The notes under the pieces are model-generated. The model was given only the letters and a program-made list of their open reading frames with translations, was not told where the DNA came from and searched no databases. The position numbers and the translations under genes are program-made. A DNA stretch of 64,000 nucleotides, taken from positions 129,883 through 193,882 of the forward strand of contig DAMANX010000005.1 of the NCBI GenBank assembly GCA_032073245.1, in the 5' to 3' direction. This stretch comes from QVMG01 sp032073245. Lineage in GTDB: Bacteria > Bacteroidota > Bacteroidia > Bacteroidales > Tannerellaceae. This document shows, one piece after another, positions 18,818-28,287 of this stretch; positions within the stretch are counted from its first letter, which is position 1; the number at the start of each line of letters is the position of its first letter.

Positions 18818-19555
18818 TTATTGAGCAAGCCAAAGAACAGATCTTTGAAAAGCTAATTTGAAATTCTTGTCATGAAACATTTCCGGTCCATGGCCCATTA
18901 CTATTCCAACTACCTTCGCTTTGCCATATTTGTGGGTATACATTACATCACGGGTACTTTCCGGGTGGGAAGTAGTCCACAATACATGGATATCAGGAGC
19001 TTGCCATAGTTTGTCATATATTTCATCGTGTAAGACAAACTGTTCATCCATGCCCTGCGTAATGAAATGCTTTTTATCTGCTACGGTGATAGGTATATCC
19101 TGCTGGTGTTTGTATTTGGATACGCCGTATTCTACTCCATCTACCATTTGTTTGCTCATGAAGTATTTCATTCCGGCTATTTTCTCAAACTCCGGCCATT
19201 TATTATAGGTGAGCAGACCATCATGCAGTATAAAAACAGGCTTTCCATCACCAACAACTTTGACAATATCCTGTTTAGTGCTTTCCGGTATTTCTTCCAG
19301 GCAAATATCATAGAAGATAATGACATCATATTGGTCTTTGTTCTCCGGTTTGAACAGTTCCTGGGATTCCTCATTGGTATAGGCTTTCCAGGTGACACCT
19401 TCAAAGTCATTAAGTAACGGAGCATACAACTCTTCATTGAATACCGGATTCATCCCTGAAATAAATGCGAGGCGGATAGGCCCCTTGTTGCTTTGACAAC
19501 TTGTAAACAATAGTGTGGCAATTACTACAATAAATAACGTGTGTACTTTTTTCAT
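18818..19555 (-). CDS. ThuA-like lipoprotein
   Basis: A 245-aa member of the ThuA (trehalose utilisation) superfamily, a class I glutamine-amidotransferase-like fold. The signal peptide ends in LLFTSC-QSNKG, a lipobox. ThuA-like traits are the N-terminal strand (IRLAFISGM), YDVIIFYD, GKPVFILHDGLLTYNKWPEF and a conserved C-terminal GIVMGHGPEMFHDKNFKLAFQRSVLWLA. It is more distant from the two other ThuA genes here than those are from each other. It is the last minus-strand gene of the SusCD region but is separated from susD by a terminator. Its substrate is unknown; a role in sugar breakdown is inferred from context. Confidence 0.82.
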   Translation of the reverse strand: MKKVHTLFIVVIATLLFTSCQSNKGPIRLAFISGMNPVFNEELYAPLLNDFEGVTWKAYTNEESQELFKPENKDQYDVIIFYDICLEEIPESTKQDIVKVVGDGKPVFILHDGLLTYNKWPEFEKIAGMKYFMSKQMVDGVEYGVSKYKHQQDIPITVADKKHFITQGMDEQFVLHDEIYDKLWQAPDIHVLWTTSHPESTRDVMYTHKYGKAKVVGIVMGHGPEMFHDKNFKLAFQRSVLWLAQ

Positions 19556-19633
19556 GTGATATAGTCATTAATAATTCAATTGCTAAAGATAACTATTTTA
19601 CTGTATGTTGATTATGTTTATTTATTACCCTTA

Positions 19634-19667
19634 GAAAAAAGAAGGGGAAATGTAGATATTTCCCCTC
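19634..19667 (-). terminator. Intrinsic terminator after susD
   Basis: On the minus strand AGGGGAAAT...ATTTCCCCT forms a 9-bp stem followed by TCTTTTTTC. It ends the SusC-SusD transcript before the ThuA-like gene at 18818. Confidence 0.75.
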
Positions 19668-19688
19668 CCTTATTTAAACATTGGTCAT

Positions 19689-21224
19689 TTATTGCCAACC
19701 TGGGTTCTGTGTAAGATTACCCTTTGACTTATCAATCTCTTTTTGTGCTATTGGGAAATACCTGTGTTTCTCTGTCCAACCTTTTGAGCCGAGAATTTCT
19801 TGTCCCTTATCAAAGCGCATAATTGTAAACCAACGTTGCATTTCATCGGTAAACTCATAAGCTCTTTCATCAAAAATGATATTAAGTATTTCTTCTTTGC
19901 CCTTTGTTGTCAGATCGATCCGGTTGTTCTCATTTTGGAAAGCACGGTCTCTGATCTGATTAAACCAACCCTGTGCTTCTGCATTCACAGAACCGTTTAC
20001 ACGTGCATATAACTCGGTTGCCAATAGTAATACATCTGCATAACGATAGAATCGGAATGGGTTGCTATAGTTAGATCTATAGTTTACAGGAGTCATATTC
20101 TCTTTTCTGGCATGATGTTTATAGTGGCCATACCATTCGAAAGCCTCTTGCGTACCAATAGCGAATGTATCACCCGGAGCTAATGCACCCTGTTCAACCA
20201 GTGCACGTACCTTTTTGATCTCTTCTTTATAGTCGATAACAGTACCTTCACGACGAGTATCCCCTTCTTTGAACATATTATAAATGGTACTAGGCATGGT
20301 CTGCTGACCCCATCCGTCACCCAATCCGCCTTGTTCTGCGTTTCTCGGATCATTAACAGAACGTCCGCTCATGGATTGTGCCATACCATTACCTTCTCCG
20401 GAATTATCACCGGCATAAGCAATCTCATAAATAGATTCCGGGCCCCATTCTCCTTCTTTCAGGAATATTTTTGTATAATCTGGCATCAGGGAATAGCGTC
20501 CACTGTTAATGATCTCTTTCATATCGTTGAGAGCAAGAGGGTAACGGCTCTCATCGCGATGGAACAGAATAAGTTTGGTGCGTAATACTTTTGCTGCATC
20601 ACGGCAGATACGGCCATGTATCGTATTTGCACGTTCAGGTAAATATTGAGTGACAGCATCATCCAGGTCGCTCATCATAAAATCAAAGATTTCCTGACGG
20701 GTACCTTTCGCCACTGTGTAGATTTCAGAAACAGCAAGAGGTTCTTTAATCAGAGGGAATTGTTCGTAACCTTTAAAAAGATAACAATAGTATAGTGCAC
20801 GATAGAAGCGTGCTTCTGCATCAATAGCACGAACAAAATTTTCACTTAATCCGCTTTGATTAACTTTTGAAATCAGAATATTACTCCAGGTAACTCCATT
20901 ATAGATACCATAGCTCCACTCATTCCACCATGGGGGAGAAGTTGTTGGGTCATACGTGAAGTTGTCATATTTATATTTATAAACACCTTCTCCAACACCA
21001 CCTCCGGTTTCTGATTCATCGGAGAGAAGAGAGGCATAACTGAAGACTTCAGTTAATCCGACCTGTACTTCATTCATCATTGCGTACAAACCCATCATAA
21101 CTTCATCCTCTGTTTTGAAAAATTCCTCTTCTGATACTTGTGTCCTGGGATTGGTTTCCAGGAAACTATTACATGCAGTGAAGCATGCAACCATACATAT
21201 AGATAATAAAATTAGTTTCTTCAT
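19689..21224 (-). CDS. SusD-like outer-membrane glycan-binding lipoprotein
   Basis: A 511-aa RagB/SusD family protein. Signal peptide and lipobox (SICMVACFTAC-NSFLETNP) are followed by the typical TPR-like helices and the C-terminal SusD motif (YRYADVLLLATELYARVN, RDRAFQNE, IIFDERAYEFTDEMQRWFTIMRF). It should act as the lid over the partner TonB-dependent porin. Its start is 20 bp after the stop of the SusC-like gene, so both are cotranscribed and are paired here by position. Confidence 0.95.
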   Translation of the reverse strand: MKKLILLSICMVACFTACNSFLETNPRTQVSEEEFFKTEDEVMMGLYAMMNEVQVGLTEVFSYASLLSDESETGGGVGEGVYKYKYDNFTYDPTTSPPWWNEWSYGIYNGVTWSNILISKVNQSGLSENFVRAIDAEARFYRALYYCYLFKGYEQFPLIKEPLAVSEIYTVAKGTRQEIFDFMMSDLDDAVTQYLPERANTIHGRICRDAAKVLRTKLILFHRDESRYPLALNDMKEIINSGRYSLMPDYTKIFLKEGEWGPESIYEIAYAGDNSGEGNGMAQSMSGRSVNDPRNAEQGGLGDGWGQQTMPSTIYNMFKEGDTRREGTVIDYKEEIKKVRALVEQGALAPGDTFAIGTQEAFEWYGHYKHHARKENMTPVNYRSNYSNPFRFYRYADVLLLATELYARVNGSVNAEAQGWFNQIRDRAFQNENNRIDLTTKGKEEILNIIFDERAYEFTDEMQRWFTIMRFDKGQEILGSKGWTEKHRYFPIAQKEIDKSKGNLTQNPGWQ

Positions 21225-21244
21225 CTTGTTATATTTTATATGGT

Positions 21245-24200
21245 TTAAAATACAATATTTGCACCAATAGTAAATGTACGGGCTTGTGGGTGGGTACCAC
21301 CATCAAAACCGTTTCTCGTACCTACTTCCGGATCTAAACCAGTGAAATTAGTGAAGGTATATAAGTTCTCACCCTGTAAGAATAAACGCAGTTTCTGAAT
21401 ATATGCTTTTCTTACAAGTTGTGTAGGAAGAGTATAACCTAATTGAACTAATTTGATTCTCAAATAAGAACCGTCTTCAATAAATAAGTCCGAAACACGT
21501 GTGGTATTGTTACCTGGGTCACCACCAACCAGACGAGGAAGCCAATTGGAAGTACCTTCACCATGCCAGCGGTCAAGCCAGTATTTTTCCCAGTTTGCAT
21601 TGGCCACATTGGCTCTGCGATAGAACTTATAGATTTCGTTACCTGCTACACCTTGAGCAAATGCACTGAAGTCAAAATTATTCCATTCTGCAGTCAGTGT
21701 AAGACCAAAGTTCCAGTTTGGATTCGGGTCACCAATCATTGTGCGGTCATCTCCAGTAATACCATTCTTTCCATCCAGGTCTTTCCAGCGAATATCACCC
21801 GGTTTAGCATTCGGTTGTTTCAGCTTACCTTCTGAAGTAACATAACTGTTTACTTCATCCCAATTCTGGAAGATTCCATCATGTTGATAACCATAGAAGA
21901 ATCCATAAGGGCGGCCGTTTTCTCTCCAGGTTACAGCCCCACCTAAACCGCCGCCTAGCCATTCTATTTCAGAACGTCCATCACCTTGGTTGGTCACTTC
22001 ATTTTTTACATAAGAAGCATTAGCGTTGATTCCAAATTTTACTTTCTGTACATTAAATCTGTATGATGCTTCCAATTCTACACCTTCGTTTTTTACAGTT
22101 CCCTGATTCACTTTCATAGTAGTGAAGCCAGTGTATTCAGGAAGTGCAACATCTAATAACATATCCTTTGTCTTTTTATTGAAATAATCAAAAGAGAAAG
22201 TAAATGCATTATTAAACATACGCAGGTCAAAACCTATATCTGTCTGTTCAGAAGTTTCCCATTTGAGATCCGGATTTACATATCCCGAAGTTTTAGCCCC
22301 AGTATATACCTTACCTCCGGCTACTGCATTGGATCCCATTCTCATCATACTGGTATATCCGAAAACACCGATCTTTTCATTACCGTTTTGTCCCCAGCTG
22401 GCACGGATCTTTGCAAAATCAAACCAATCCGGACGACTATCCATGAATCCTTCACGTGTTAATACCCATCCTCCGGATACAGAAGGGAAAATAGCGTATT
22501 GATGATCCTTACCGAAATTGGATGAACCATCACGTCTGATAACTCCTTCCAGTAGGTATTTCTCATCATAATTGTAATTTACACGAGCAAATAAAGAAGC
22601 AATCTTGTGATCGGAAGCTCCACCTTCAACTCTTTCCATTGCACGGTCGGCTGTAGCCGTATTGATATATCCCTTATCCATATCAACTACGAGAAGGTCA
22701 TAATCAGTACCTTTTATATTTGAATACTTATAGGACATCATAGATGTACCGGCTAATAAACCTAAGTTGTGTAAACCGAGAGCTGTATTATAAGACAGGA
22801 TATTTTCCCATTGCCAGGTGAAAGATTCATCTTTAGTGTCTTCAACACGTGAATTAGCATTTTTATTCGTTGGGCTTAAATCAAATACCGGCCATATTCT
22901 TCTATTAGATCCGAAATACCAGTCCATCCCATAAGTAGTTTTAAATTTTAAACCTGGGAAAAGATCAAAATCCAGATTGAAATTTGCTCCGAATATCTGA
23001 GGTACGCGCAATTGATTATTATTCACTTGCATATCGGCAAAAACATTAGACATACCTATATCCATAATATTGTAAACTCTTCCATCAGGATTTTTCACAT
23101 AATTAGGATATAGTAGTTCATATTCTGCAATTTTAGCAGGGTCATCCTGGTAAATAGGTGAAGTAGGAGGTAGCATATTCATAGAAGCAATCACACCGCC
23201 GGCTTCACTATTGCCAATATTCGTTCCTTTTCTTTCCGTACGGGAATAATTTAATATAGAACCGAAAGTTACTTTACTCAACCATTTCCGATTCTCTTCA
23301 AGCAATATAGTGTTATAGTTCAGGCGGGCATTATATCTTTCATAATTTGAATATCCTTTTGCATATACACCCTTTTGGCTTATATAACCAAAAGAAGCGT
23401 AATAAGTGGACTTGTCGCTTCCACCACTCACGGATACTTTGTGATTCACCACCGGCGCATTGTTATAAGTTAATTCTTTCTGCCAGTCGGTGTTAACATT
23501 CGACGCTGTTGGGAAAGGAATATCCTGTCCTGTATTGACAGCCATCTCATTCATCATCATCTGATACTCTTCACTGTTCATTAAGTCCACTTTTCTTTCC
23601 GGACTTTGAATACCATAAGTGAATTCATAATTAACTGTTGCTTTTGACGATTTTGTTCCTTTCTTTGTTGTTACAAGAACTACCCCGTTAGCCCCTCTGG
23701 CTCCATAAATAGCTGCAGATGCTGCATCCTTTAATATTTCAATGGATTCGATATCTGAAGGATTCAAGAAGTTAATACCATTTGAAGAAGGCATACCGTC
23801 AACAATATACAGTGGATTGGAATCATTCACAGTTCCCGTACCACGGATACGTATTTTTGAATCTGATCCGGGTTGACCCGATTCAGAAATAATAGTTACC
23901 CCGGAAACCTTTCCTTTCAATGCATTTTGAACATTTGTAGGATTTCCCTTATCAAGGTCTTCACTCGTAACACGACTTACAGCAGAAGACAATACACTCT
24001 TCTTTTGTACACCGTATCCCACGACGATAACTTCATCCAATAACTGGGAAGACTCTTTAAACCGGATAACCAAAGCATTGTCTGCCTTTGTAACCGGATA
24101 CTCAATATCATCATATCCGATATATGTAAATACAAGGATATCTCCCACAGGTACTTTTATTTGGAATTTCCCGTCTAAATCGGTCGCAACTCCAACACTA

Positions 24201-24355
24201 GGGCGCTCCTTTATATATATATTTACACCAGGGGCAGTTTCTCCCAGGTGGTCGTATACTACTCCTTGCAGATTAACTTCACCCTGTTGGGCGAACACCT
24301 GAAAGCAGCATAAAGTCATTAATAAAGATAATAGAAAATGTTTTATGATCCTCAT
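21245..24355 (-). CDS. SusC-like TonB-dependent outer-membrane transporter
   Basis: A 1036-aa TonB-linked transporter of the SusC/RagA type, importing oligosaccharides or other ligands delivered by SusD. After a signal peptide comes a carboxypeptidase-D-like extension (VNLQGVVYDHLGETAPGVNIYIKE, LDGKFQIKVPVGDILVFTYIGYDD), a TonB-box region (DEVIVVGYGVQKK), the plug (IRIRGTGTVNDSNPLYIVDGMPS; GARGANGVVLVTTKKG) and the 22-strand barrel ending in NIVF. No ECF sigma/anti-sigma pair lies next to it, so control probably runs through the 441-bp upstream region, where a 26-bp motif shared with the reductase/DUF5009 gap is found. Confidence 0.95.
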   Translation of the reverse strand: MRIIKHFLLSLLMTLCCFQVFAQQGEVNLQGVVYDHLGETAPGVNIYIKERPSVGVATDLDGKFQIKVPVGDILVFTYIGYDDIEYPVTKADNALVIRFKESSQLLDEVIVVGYGVQKKSVLSSAVSRVTSEDLDKGNPTNVQNALKGKVSGVTIISESGQPGSDSKIRIRGTGTVNDSNPLYIVDGMPSSNGINFLNPSDIESIEILKDAASAAIYGARGANGVVLVTTKKGTKSSKATVNYEFTYGIQSPERKVDLMNSEEYQMMMNEMAVNTGQDIPFPTASNVNTDWQKELTYNNAPVVNHKVSVSGGSDKSTYYASFGYISQKGVYAKGYSNYERYNARLNYNTILLEENRKWLSKVTFGSILNYSRTERKGTNIGNSEAGGVIASMNMLPPTSPIYQDDPAKIAEYELLYPNYVKNPDGRVYNIMDIGMSNVFADMQVNNNQLRVPQIFGANFNLDFDLFPGLKFKTTYGMDWYFGSNRRIWPVFDLSPTNKNANSRVEDTKDESFTWQWENILSYNTALGLHNLGLLAGTSMMSYKYSNIKGTDYDLLVVDMDKGYINTATADRAMERVEGGASDHKIASLFARVNYNYDEKYLLEGVIRRDGSSNFGKDHQYAIFPSVSGGWVLTREGFMDSRPDWFDFAKIRASWGQNGNEKIGVFGYTSMMRMGSNAVAGGKVYTGAKTSGYVNPDLKWETSEQTDIGFDLRMFNNAFTFSFDYFNKKTKDMLLDVALPEYTGFTTMKVNQGTVKNEGVELEASYRFNVQKVKFGINANASYVKNEVTNQGDGRSEIEWLGGGLGGAVTWRENGRPYGFFYGYQHDGIFQNWDEVNSYVTSEGKLKQPNAKPGDIRWKDLDGKNGITGDDRTMIGDPNPNWNFGLTLTAEWNNFDFSAFAQGVAGNEIYKFYRRANVANANWEKYWLDRWHGEGTSNWLPRLVGGDPGNNTTRVSDLFIEDGSYLRIKLVQLGYTLPTQLVRKAYIQKLRLFLQGENLYTFTNFTGLDPEVGTRNGFDGGTHPQARTFTIGANIVF

Positions 24356-24796
24356 AATAAAAATATTAGGTGATTTTTTTTACTTAAAGTTTTACTCTTT
24401 TTTATTCTTGAATTTATCTATTACTGTGTCTTTTTAGGCATATAAGTCCCTATAGCTGGAAATTGTCATCTTTTTGTTGGCAACTTTCAGTCTGAAAGAA
24501 TATAGAAATAATGTAATGGAAATTACGTTTTTACCACCGTGAAAGGAACAGGTATTAGATCTTATAATTCAAGATAGATTTTACTCTTCTTTAATTCTCA
24601 TAGGCTTTATACATTTTAATTAATTAGAAATTATAGGGTATCCGGATTTTATGTGATGCAAGTTCTTCTTTTTTTTTCAGGAGTGCGTTTAATATCTCTC
24701 ATAATATGTTTGATAACTAACATATCGATTTAGTTGATAGATTTTAAACCTTATCACCTAATTTACAAACTGTACATCAATAAGTAGTTTTTTATT
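24356..24796. other. 441-bp upstream region of susC-like gene
   Basis: No gene visible; AT-rich. It holds the second copy of the shared 26-bp motif (24687-24712) about 330 bases before the SusC-like start, leaving room for a long leader. A hairpin-like CTTTTTGTTGGCAACTTTCAG region near 24470 and several T-runs are present but not convincing as a riboswitch. Confidence 0.45.
24687..24712. promoter_or_regulatory. Second copy of shared 26-bp motif
   Basis: GTTTAATATCTCTCATAA followed by TAT and GTTTG; 24 of 26 bases match 13983-14008. Both copies lie upstream of glycan-related genes. Confidence 0.45.
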
Positions 24797-25708
24797 TTAG
24801 GGCGCTTTGAACTCTTTACGAAATGAGATATTTCCGTCTTTCGGAAAGTCTTTAGGCACTTCCTGTGTTACTTTGCCTGTAGCCGCCCATTCGGCACCTC
24901 TTAATAAAGTTACCTGGAAACCTGTACATTCCATTGCATAAAGTAGTTCCGGGTTTTTATTAACATGCCCCATCAGATTTACAAAAACCCGTCCTTTTCC
25001 CCAGTTAACAGTCCAAAGTACTGGCTCGTTACGTCCGGTACCATGCAATTCCGGATCATCATAAGCTGTAGCTAATACTTCCATATTTTTGGCTGGGCCA
25101 CGAAGTTTACCATATAACTCATCTTTGAAATGTCCCCATGCTTTTGGTAAACCTTTTAATATAGGGTGGTCGGGATTACGATGGATTACAGTGAATGGAT
25201 GCTGTGGCCCATGAAAACCCGCTTCACCGGGTGATGTATCATATACAAATTGGCCATCTTTCCAATATACAAATGGTCCGGATTTTTCATCTCTACCCAG
25301 CCAAGCCCCCATACCGGCCATTTCATTAAAAGCTTTCCATTCAGGCATAGGCAGTACAGAGGAATGTATAAGCACTACACCACCTCCATTAGCCACAAAT
25401 TCTTCAAAATTCTTTTGGGTTCTTTCGGCCCATGTATTTCCGCCATAATTAATAACAACTAATTCATATTCCTGGAAATTAGGATTAAATGGAGTTATAT
25501 CTTCACTTTGAGGAGGGGCAATGGCCATATCAACCTTAAACAGGCCGCTGTTGTTCAATATCTGCCATATAGCTTCACTTCCATTTCTCCAACCATGATT
25601 CCCGTCTTCTCCTGTGACAATTAATGTTTTAATTTTATCTTGTCCGAAAACTTGAGTGGTGATTGTTGCTAAACAGAAAACAATTAATAATAAGAGTCGT
25701 TTTTTCAT
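24797..25708 (-). CDS. Exported ThuA-domain protein, copy B
   Basis: A 303-aa protein with a cleavable signal peptide (MKKRLLLLIVFCLATITTQVFG) and a ThuA domain: KTLIVTGEDGNHGWRNGSE, YELVVINYGGNTW, FVANGGGVVLIHSS, WTVNWGKGRVFVNLMGHV. It is closely similar along its whole length to the next gene (25729-26649), with a 20-bp gap between them, so they arose by tandem duplication and are cotranscribed. Family members act on keto-sugars or related intermediates in several bacteria, but the function is poorly defined. Location should be periplasm. Confidence 0.88.
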   Translation of the reverse strand: MKKRLLLLIVFCLATITTQVFGQDKIKTLIVTGEDGNHGWRNGSEAIWQILNNSGLFKVDMAIAPPQSEDITPFNPNFQEYELVVINYGGNTWAERTQKNFEEFVANGGGVVLIHSSVLPMPEWKAFNEMAGMGAWLGRDEKSGPFVYWKDGQFVYDTSPGEAGFHGPQHPFTVIHRNPDHPILKGLPKAWGHFKDELYGKLRGPAKNMEVLATAYDDPELHGTGRNEPVLWTVNWGKGRVFVNLMGHVNKNPELLYAMECTGFQVTLLRGAEWAATGKVTQEVPKDFPKDGNISFRKEFKAP

Positions 25709-25728
25709 CAGATATATATTTAATGTGG

Positions 25729-26649
25729 TTATTTAACTTCTTTAAAATCTGTCTGTAAACTTGTTTTTCCTTGTGTCGGGAAGTCCATCGGAATCTCCTG
25801 TGTCACTTGTCCGGTTGCCGCCCATTCGGCACCACGGAGTAAAGTCACCTGGTATCCGGTACATTCTATTGCAAGGCGTGATTTCTGATTGACATCTACA
25901 TGCCCCATCAGAGTAACGAATATTTTTCCTTTCCCCCAGTTGACTGTCCACAACATAGGCTCATGTCGTTCAAGATCTTTATCTACATCGACTGTGGTTG
26001 CGATTACTTCCATATTTTTGGCAGGGCCTCTCATCCATATATATAATTCATCCTGAACATGATCCCATACTTCAGGCAATCCTTTTAATATAGGATGATT
26101 AGCATTTCTATGAGTAATAGTGAAAGGACGTTGCCTGCCATGGTATCCACCGGAACCGGGGGAATAATCATATATAAACTTACCGTTTTTCCAATATACA
26201 TAGGGACCGTCTTTCTCAGAACGATCATTCCATCCTCCAAGTCCGATCATCTCATTAAAAGCTTTCCAATGAAGAAATGGAATGGTGGATGCGTGTACAA
26301 CGACTACACCTCCTCCTTGTGAAACATATTCTTCAAAATTCTTTTGGGTATTCTCAGGGAAATCTTTTCCTCCATAGGCAAATACTACTAAATCATATTT
26401 CTTGAAATCCGGATTATAAGGACTCATATCTTCTCCACGGGATGGTGTAATAGACATATCTACCGAAAATAATCCACTGTTCTCTAAAATTTGTTTTACT
26501 CCATCACTTGTCCATTCCCATGAATGAGCACCTTCCTGACCTGTTATAACCAAAGTTTTAATTTTATCCTGCGCAAAGCTCTTCTGGGTAACACAGATAC
26601 CAATACAAAGAAGTAAGAATACTGCTGATACTGCTAATCGGTTTTTCAT
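25729..26649 (-). CDS. Exported ThuA-domain protein, copy A
   Basis: A 306-aa paralogue of the preceding gene with signal peptide (LLLCIGICVTQKSFA) and the same ThuA landmarks (KTLVITGQEGAHSWEWTSD, YDLVVFAYGGKDF, GGGVVVVHASTIPFLHWKAFNEM, WTVNWGKGKIFVTLMGHV). It is the promoter-proximal gene of the pair and is divergent from the sugar-isomerase-like gene at 27183, from which a 533-bp region with tandem repeats separates it. A shared role in converting an imported sugar derivative is inferred. Confidence 0.88.
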   Translation of the reverse strand: MKNRLAVSAVFLLLCIGICVTQKSFAQDKIKTLVITGQEGAHSWEWTSDGVKQILENSGLFSVDMSITPSRGEDMSPYNPDFKKYDLVVFAYGGKDFPENTQKNFEEYVSQGGGVVVVHASTIPFLHWKAFNEMIGLGGWNDRSEKDGPYVYWKNGKFIYDYSPGSGGYHGRQRPFTITHRNANHPILKGLPEVWDHVQDELYIWMRGPAKNMEVIATTVDVDKDLERHEPMLWTVNWGKGKIFVTLMGHVDVNQKSRLAIECTGYQVTLLRGAEWAATGQVTQEIPMDFPTQGKTSLQTDFKEVK

Positions 26650-26747
26650 ATACTTTAAATTATTAATAAGTTATCCCCTTTTTTCTGAAAACAAAAAGTC
26701 ACCAATTAAGATAAATCACGAAATAATAGATAGGTTAAAAAGTGTTT

Positions 26748-26813
26748 CTATGTATAGTATGTTCTCATTCTATATGTATAATGACTGGATACTATGTATA
26801 GTAGTGACAATTT
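26748..26813. repeat. Three 22-bp phased direct repeats
   Basis: CTATGTATAGTATG, CTATATGTATAATG and CTATGTATAGTAGTG start at 26748, 26770 and 26792, exactly 22 bp apart. Each core has a CTAT-N2-ATAG-like dyad. Looks like an operator array. Confidence 0.6.
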
Positions 26814-26865
26814 GTTAATCCATTGTTGTTTTCTTTTCACAATGCTACATATAAAAAAAACTATT

Positions 26866-26907
26866 AAGGTTCAATAGCTGACAAAAAAGGTTCAAAGTTT
26901 GTTATCG
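26866..26907. repeat. 21-bp direct repeat pair AAGGTTCAA
   Basis: AAGGTTCAA at 26866 and again at 26887, 21 bp apart, in the same divergent region. Possible regulator site. Confidence 0.4.
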
Positions 26908-27097
26908 TTGTAATTCATTATATACAATGTCCTCATATTATTGATGTTAGTATCTAAAATGAGATATATAGCCAAATGGCTGACAAACCTAAGGCTAATA
27001 GGTTATTCCAGGATGTTTTATCTGAAGGAAAAGGTTTGATTTCTATCAAAATAGTTCCGTTTTCTGTTATAATTCACCTCTTGCCTTTGTATGGTTA

Positions 27098-27126
27098 TTT
27101 GCAGAAATAAAATGTTATTATATTTG
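27098..27126 (+). promoter_or_regulatory. Bacteroidetes-type promoter
   Basis: TTTG at 27098 and TATATTTG (TAnnTTTG box) at 27119 with a 17-base spacer, slightly shorter than the usual 19-21. The box ends 56 bases before the ATG at 27183. Confidence 0.45.
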
Positions 27127-27182
27127 CTACAACTCCTGATTCATAAGAATTTAATTACCATTGGGTAGCAATACATAATATC

Positions 27183-28064
27183 ATGACAACAAGACGAGAT
27201 TTTTTGAAGACAAGTGCTGCACTTACATTATTAAGTGTGTTACCAGGAAGCATATCCTGTTCTCAGGTGAAGAAAAAGAAAAATATAGGAGTACAATTAT
27301 GGACAGTTCATCAGGATATAGAACAAGATTTTGATGCAACAATTAAGGCAGTTACAGAAATTGGATATAAAAGTTTGGAAGGATATGGGTATGAGAAAGG
27401 AAAGTTTTTCGGAAGATCTCCAAAAGAGTTACGGAAATATTTGTCAGATCTGGGCGCCCGAATGACCAGTACACATACCGATATTCCATGGAACGAAGGT
27501 AATGTTGATTGGGATTATTGCAGAAAAGCGATGGACGATGCAGCAGAACTGAACTGTAAATGGCTTATTCAACCTTATTATCAGATAAAAAGAGAATTAG
27601 GTATAGATGGTGTAAAACGATTAGCTGATCATTATAATAAATGTGGAGAAATAGCCAAAGAACATGGTTTGAAATTTGGTTATCATAACTTGACTATGGA
27701 ATTTGAAGAATTAGAAGGGCAAATACCTTATGAAGTACTACTTAATAATACAGACAAAGAACTTGTGTCTTTTCAGATCGATACAGTACAATTAGTAACA
27801 GCCGGTTATGTTTGTCACGAATATGTACAACGTTTCCCCGGGCGTTTTGGAACGTGGCATATAAAAGATACTCCCGCTGGCCGAAAAGGTAATAGCACTG
27901 ATTTAGGTAAAGGAGTTGTTGATTTCAAAGGAATCTTTGAAAATGCAGAAATTGCCGGTATGGAAGATTATTTTATTGAACAGGAAGATTTTGATAGAAG
28001 CCGTTTGGAATGCCTGAAATATGATTATGATTTTATTATGGAGGCATCTTATATTAATTTGTAA
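27183..28064 (+). CDS. Exported sugar phosphate isomerase/epimerase-like TIM-barrel protein
   Basis: A 293-aa xylose-isomerase-like (AP endonuclease family 2) barrel with a twin-arginine-like leader (MTTRRDFLKTSAALTLLSVLPGSISC). Expected metal-ligand regions are seen: GVQLWTVH, TSTHTDIPWN, FGYHNLTMEFEEL, SFQIDTVQLVTAG, TWHIKDTP and YFIEQEDFD. Such proteins often sit beside ThuA and DUF1080 genes and are thought to work on keto- or modified sugars. It is divergent from the ThuA pair, supporting a joint exported sugar-modification pathway. Substrate unknown. Confidence 0.88.
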   Translation: MTTRRDFLKTSAALTLLSVLPGSISCSQVKKKKNIGVQLWTVHQDIEQDFDATIKAVTEIGYKSLEGYGYEKGKFFGRSPKELRKYLSDLGARMTSTHTDIPWNEGNVDWDYCRKAMDDAAELNCKWLIQPYYQIKRELGIDGVKRLADHYNKCGEIAKEHGLKFGYHNLTMEFEELEGQIPYEVLLNNTDKELVSFQIDTVQLVTAGYVCHEYVQRFPGRFGTWHIKDTPAGRKGNSTDLGKGVVDFKGIFENAEIAGMEDYFIEQEDFDRSRLECLKYDYDFIMEASYINL

Positions 28065-28090
28065 ATAAGTTTATATCTCATATTTTTATT

Positions 28091-28118
28091 TGTATATGAA
28101 TTATTTTTATCATATACA
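28091..28118 (+). terminator. Weak hairpin after isomerase-like gene
   Basis: TGTATATGA...TCATATACA, a 9-bp AT-rich stem 27 bases after the stop, followed by CATATTTTTC. Possible weak terminator. Confidence 0.4.
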
Positions 28119-28287
28119 CATATTTTTCTATGTTACTTATTCTATAATTAAGAGATTTATTTAGCAAGTGCTTCCTAGATAATATTTGGATATAGTTTTT
28201 TTGTTTTGCAATTATTTTATATAATAAATATGGCAGAATCTATTTGCTGAAACTTTTTTTATTAGTTATCCTTTTAATGCCAGCCGT

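Larger units (their letters stand above)
26650..27182. other. 533-bp divergent regulatory region
   Basis: No gene seen. Contains two sets of phased direct repeats (26748-26813 and 26866-26907) and a plausible plus-strand promoter near 27098-27126. Presumably controls both the ThuA pair and the isomerase-like gene. Confidence 0.5.

Noticed and set aside
24356..24796. Riboswitch before the susC-like gene
   Set aside because: The leader is long but I could not find a conserved aptamer core; only weak hairpins.
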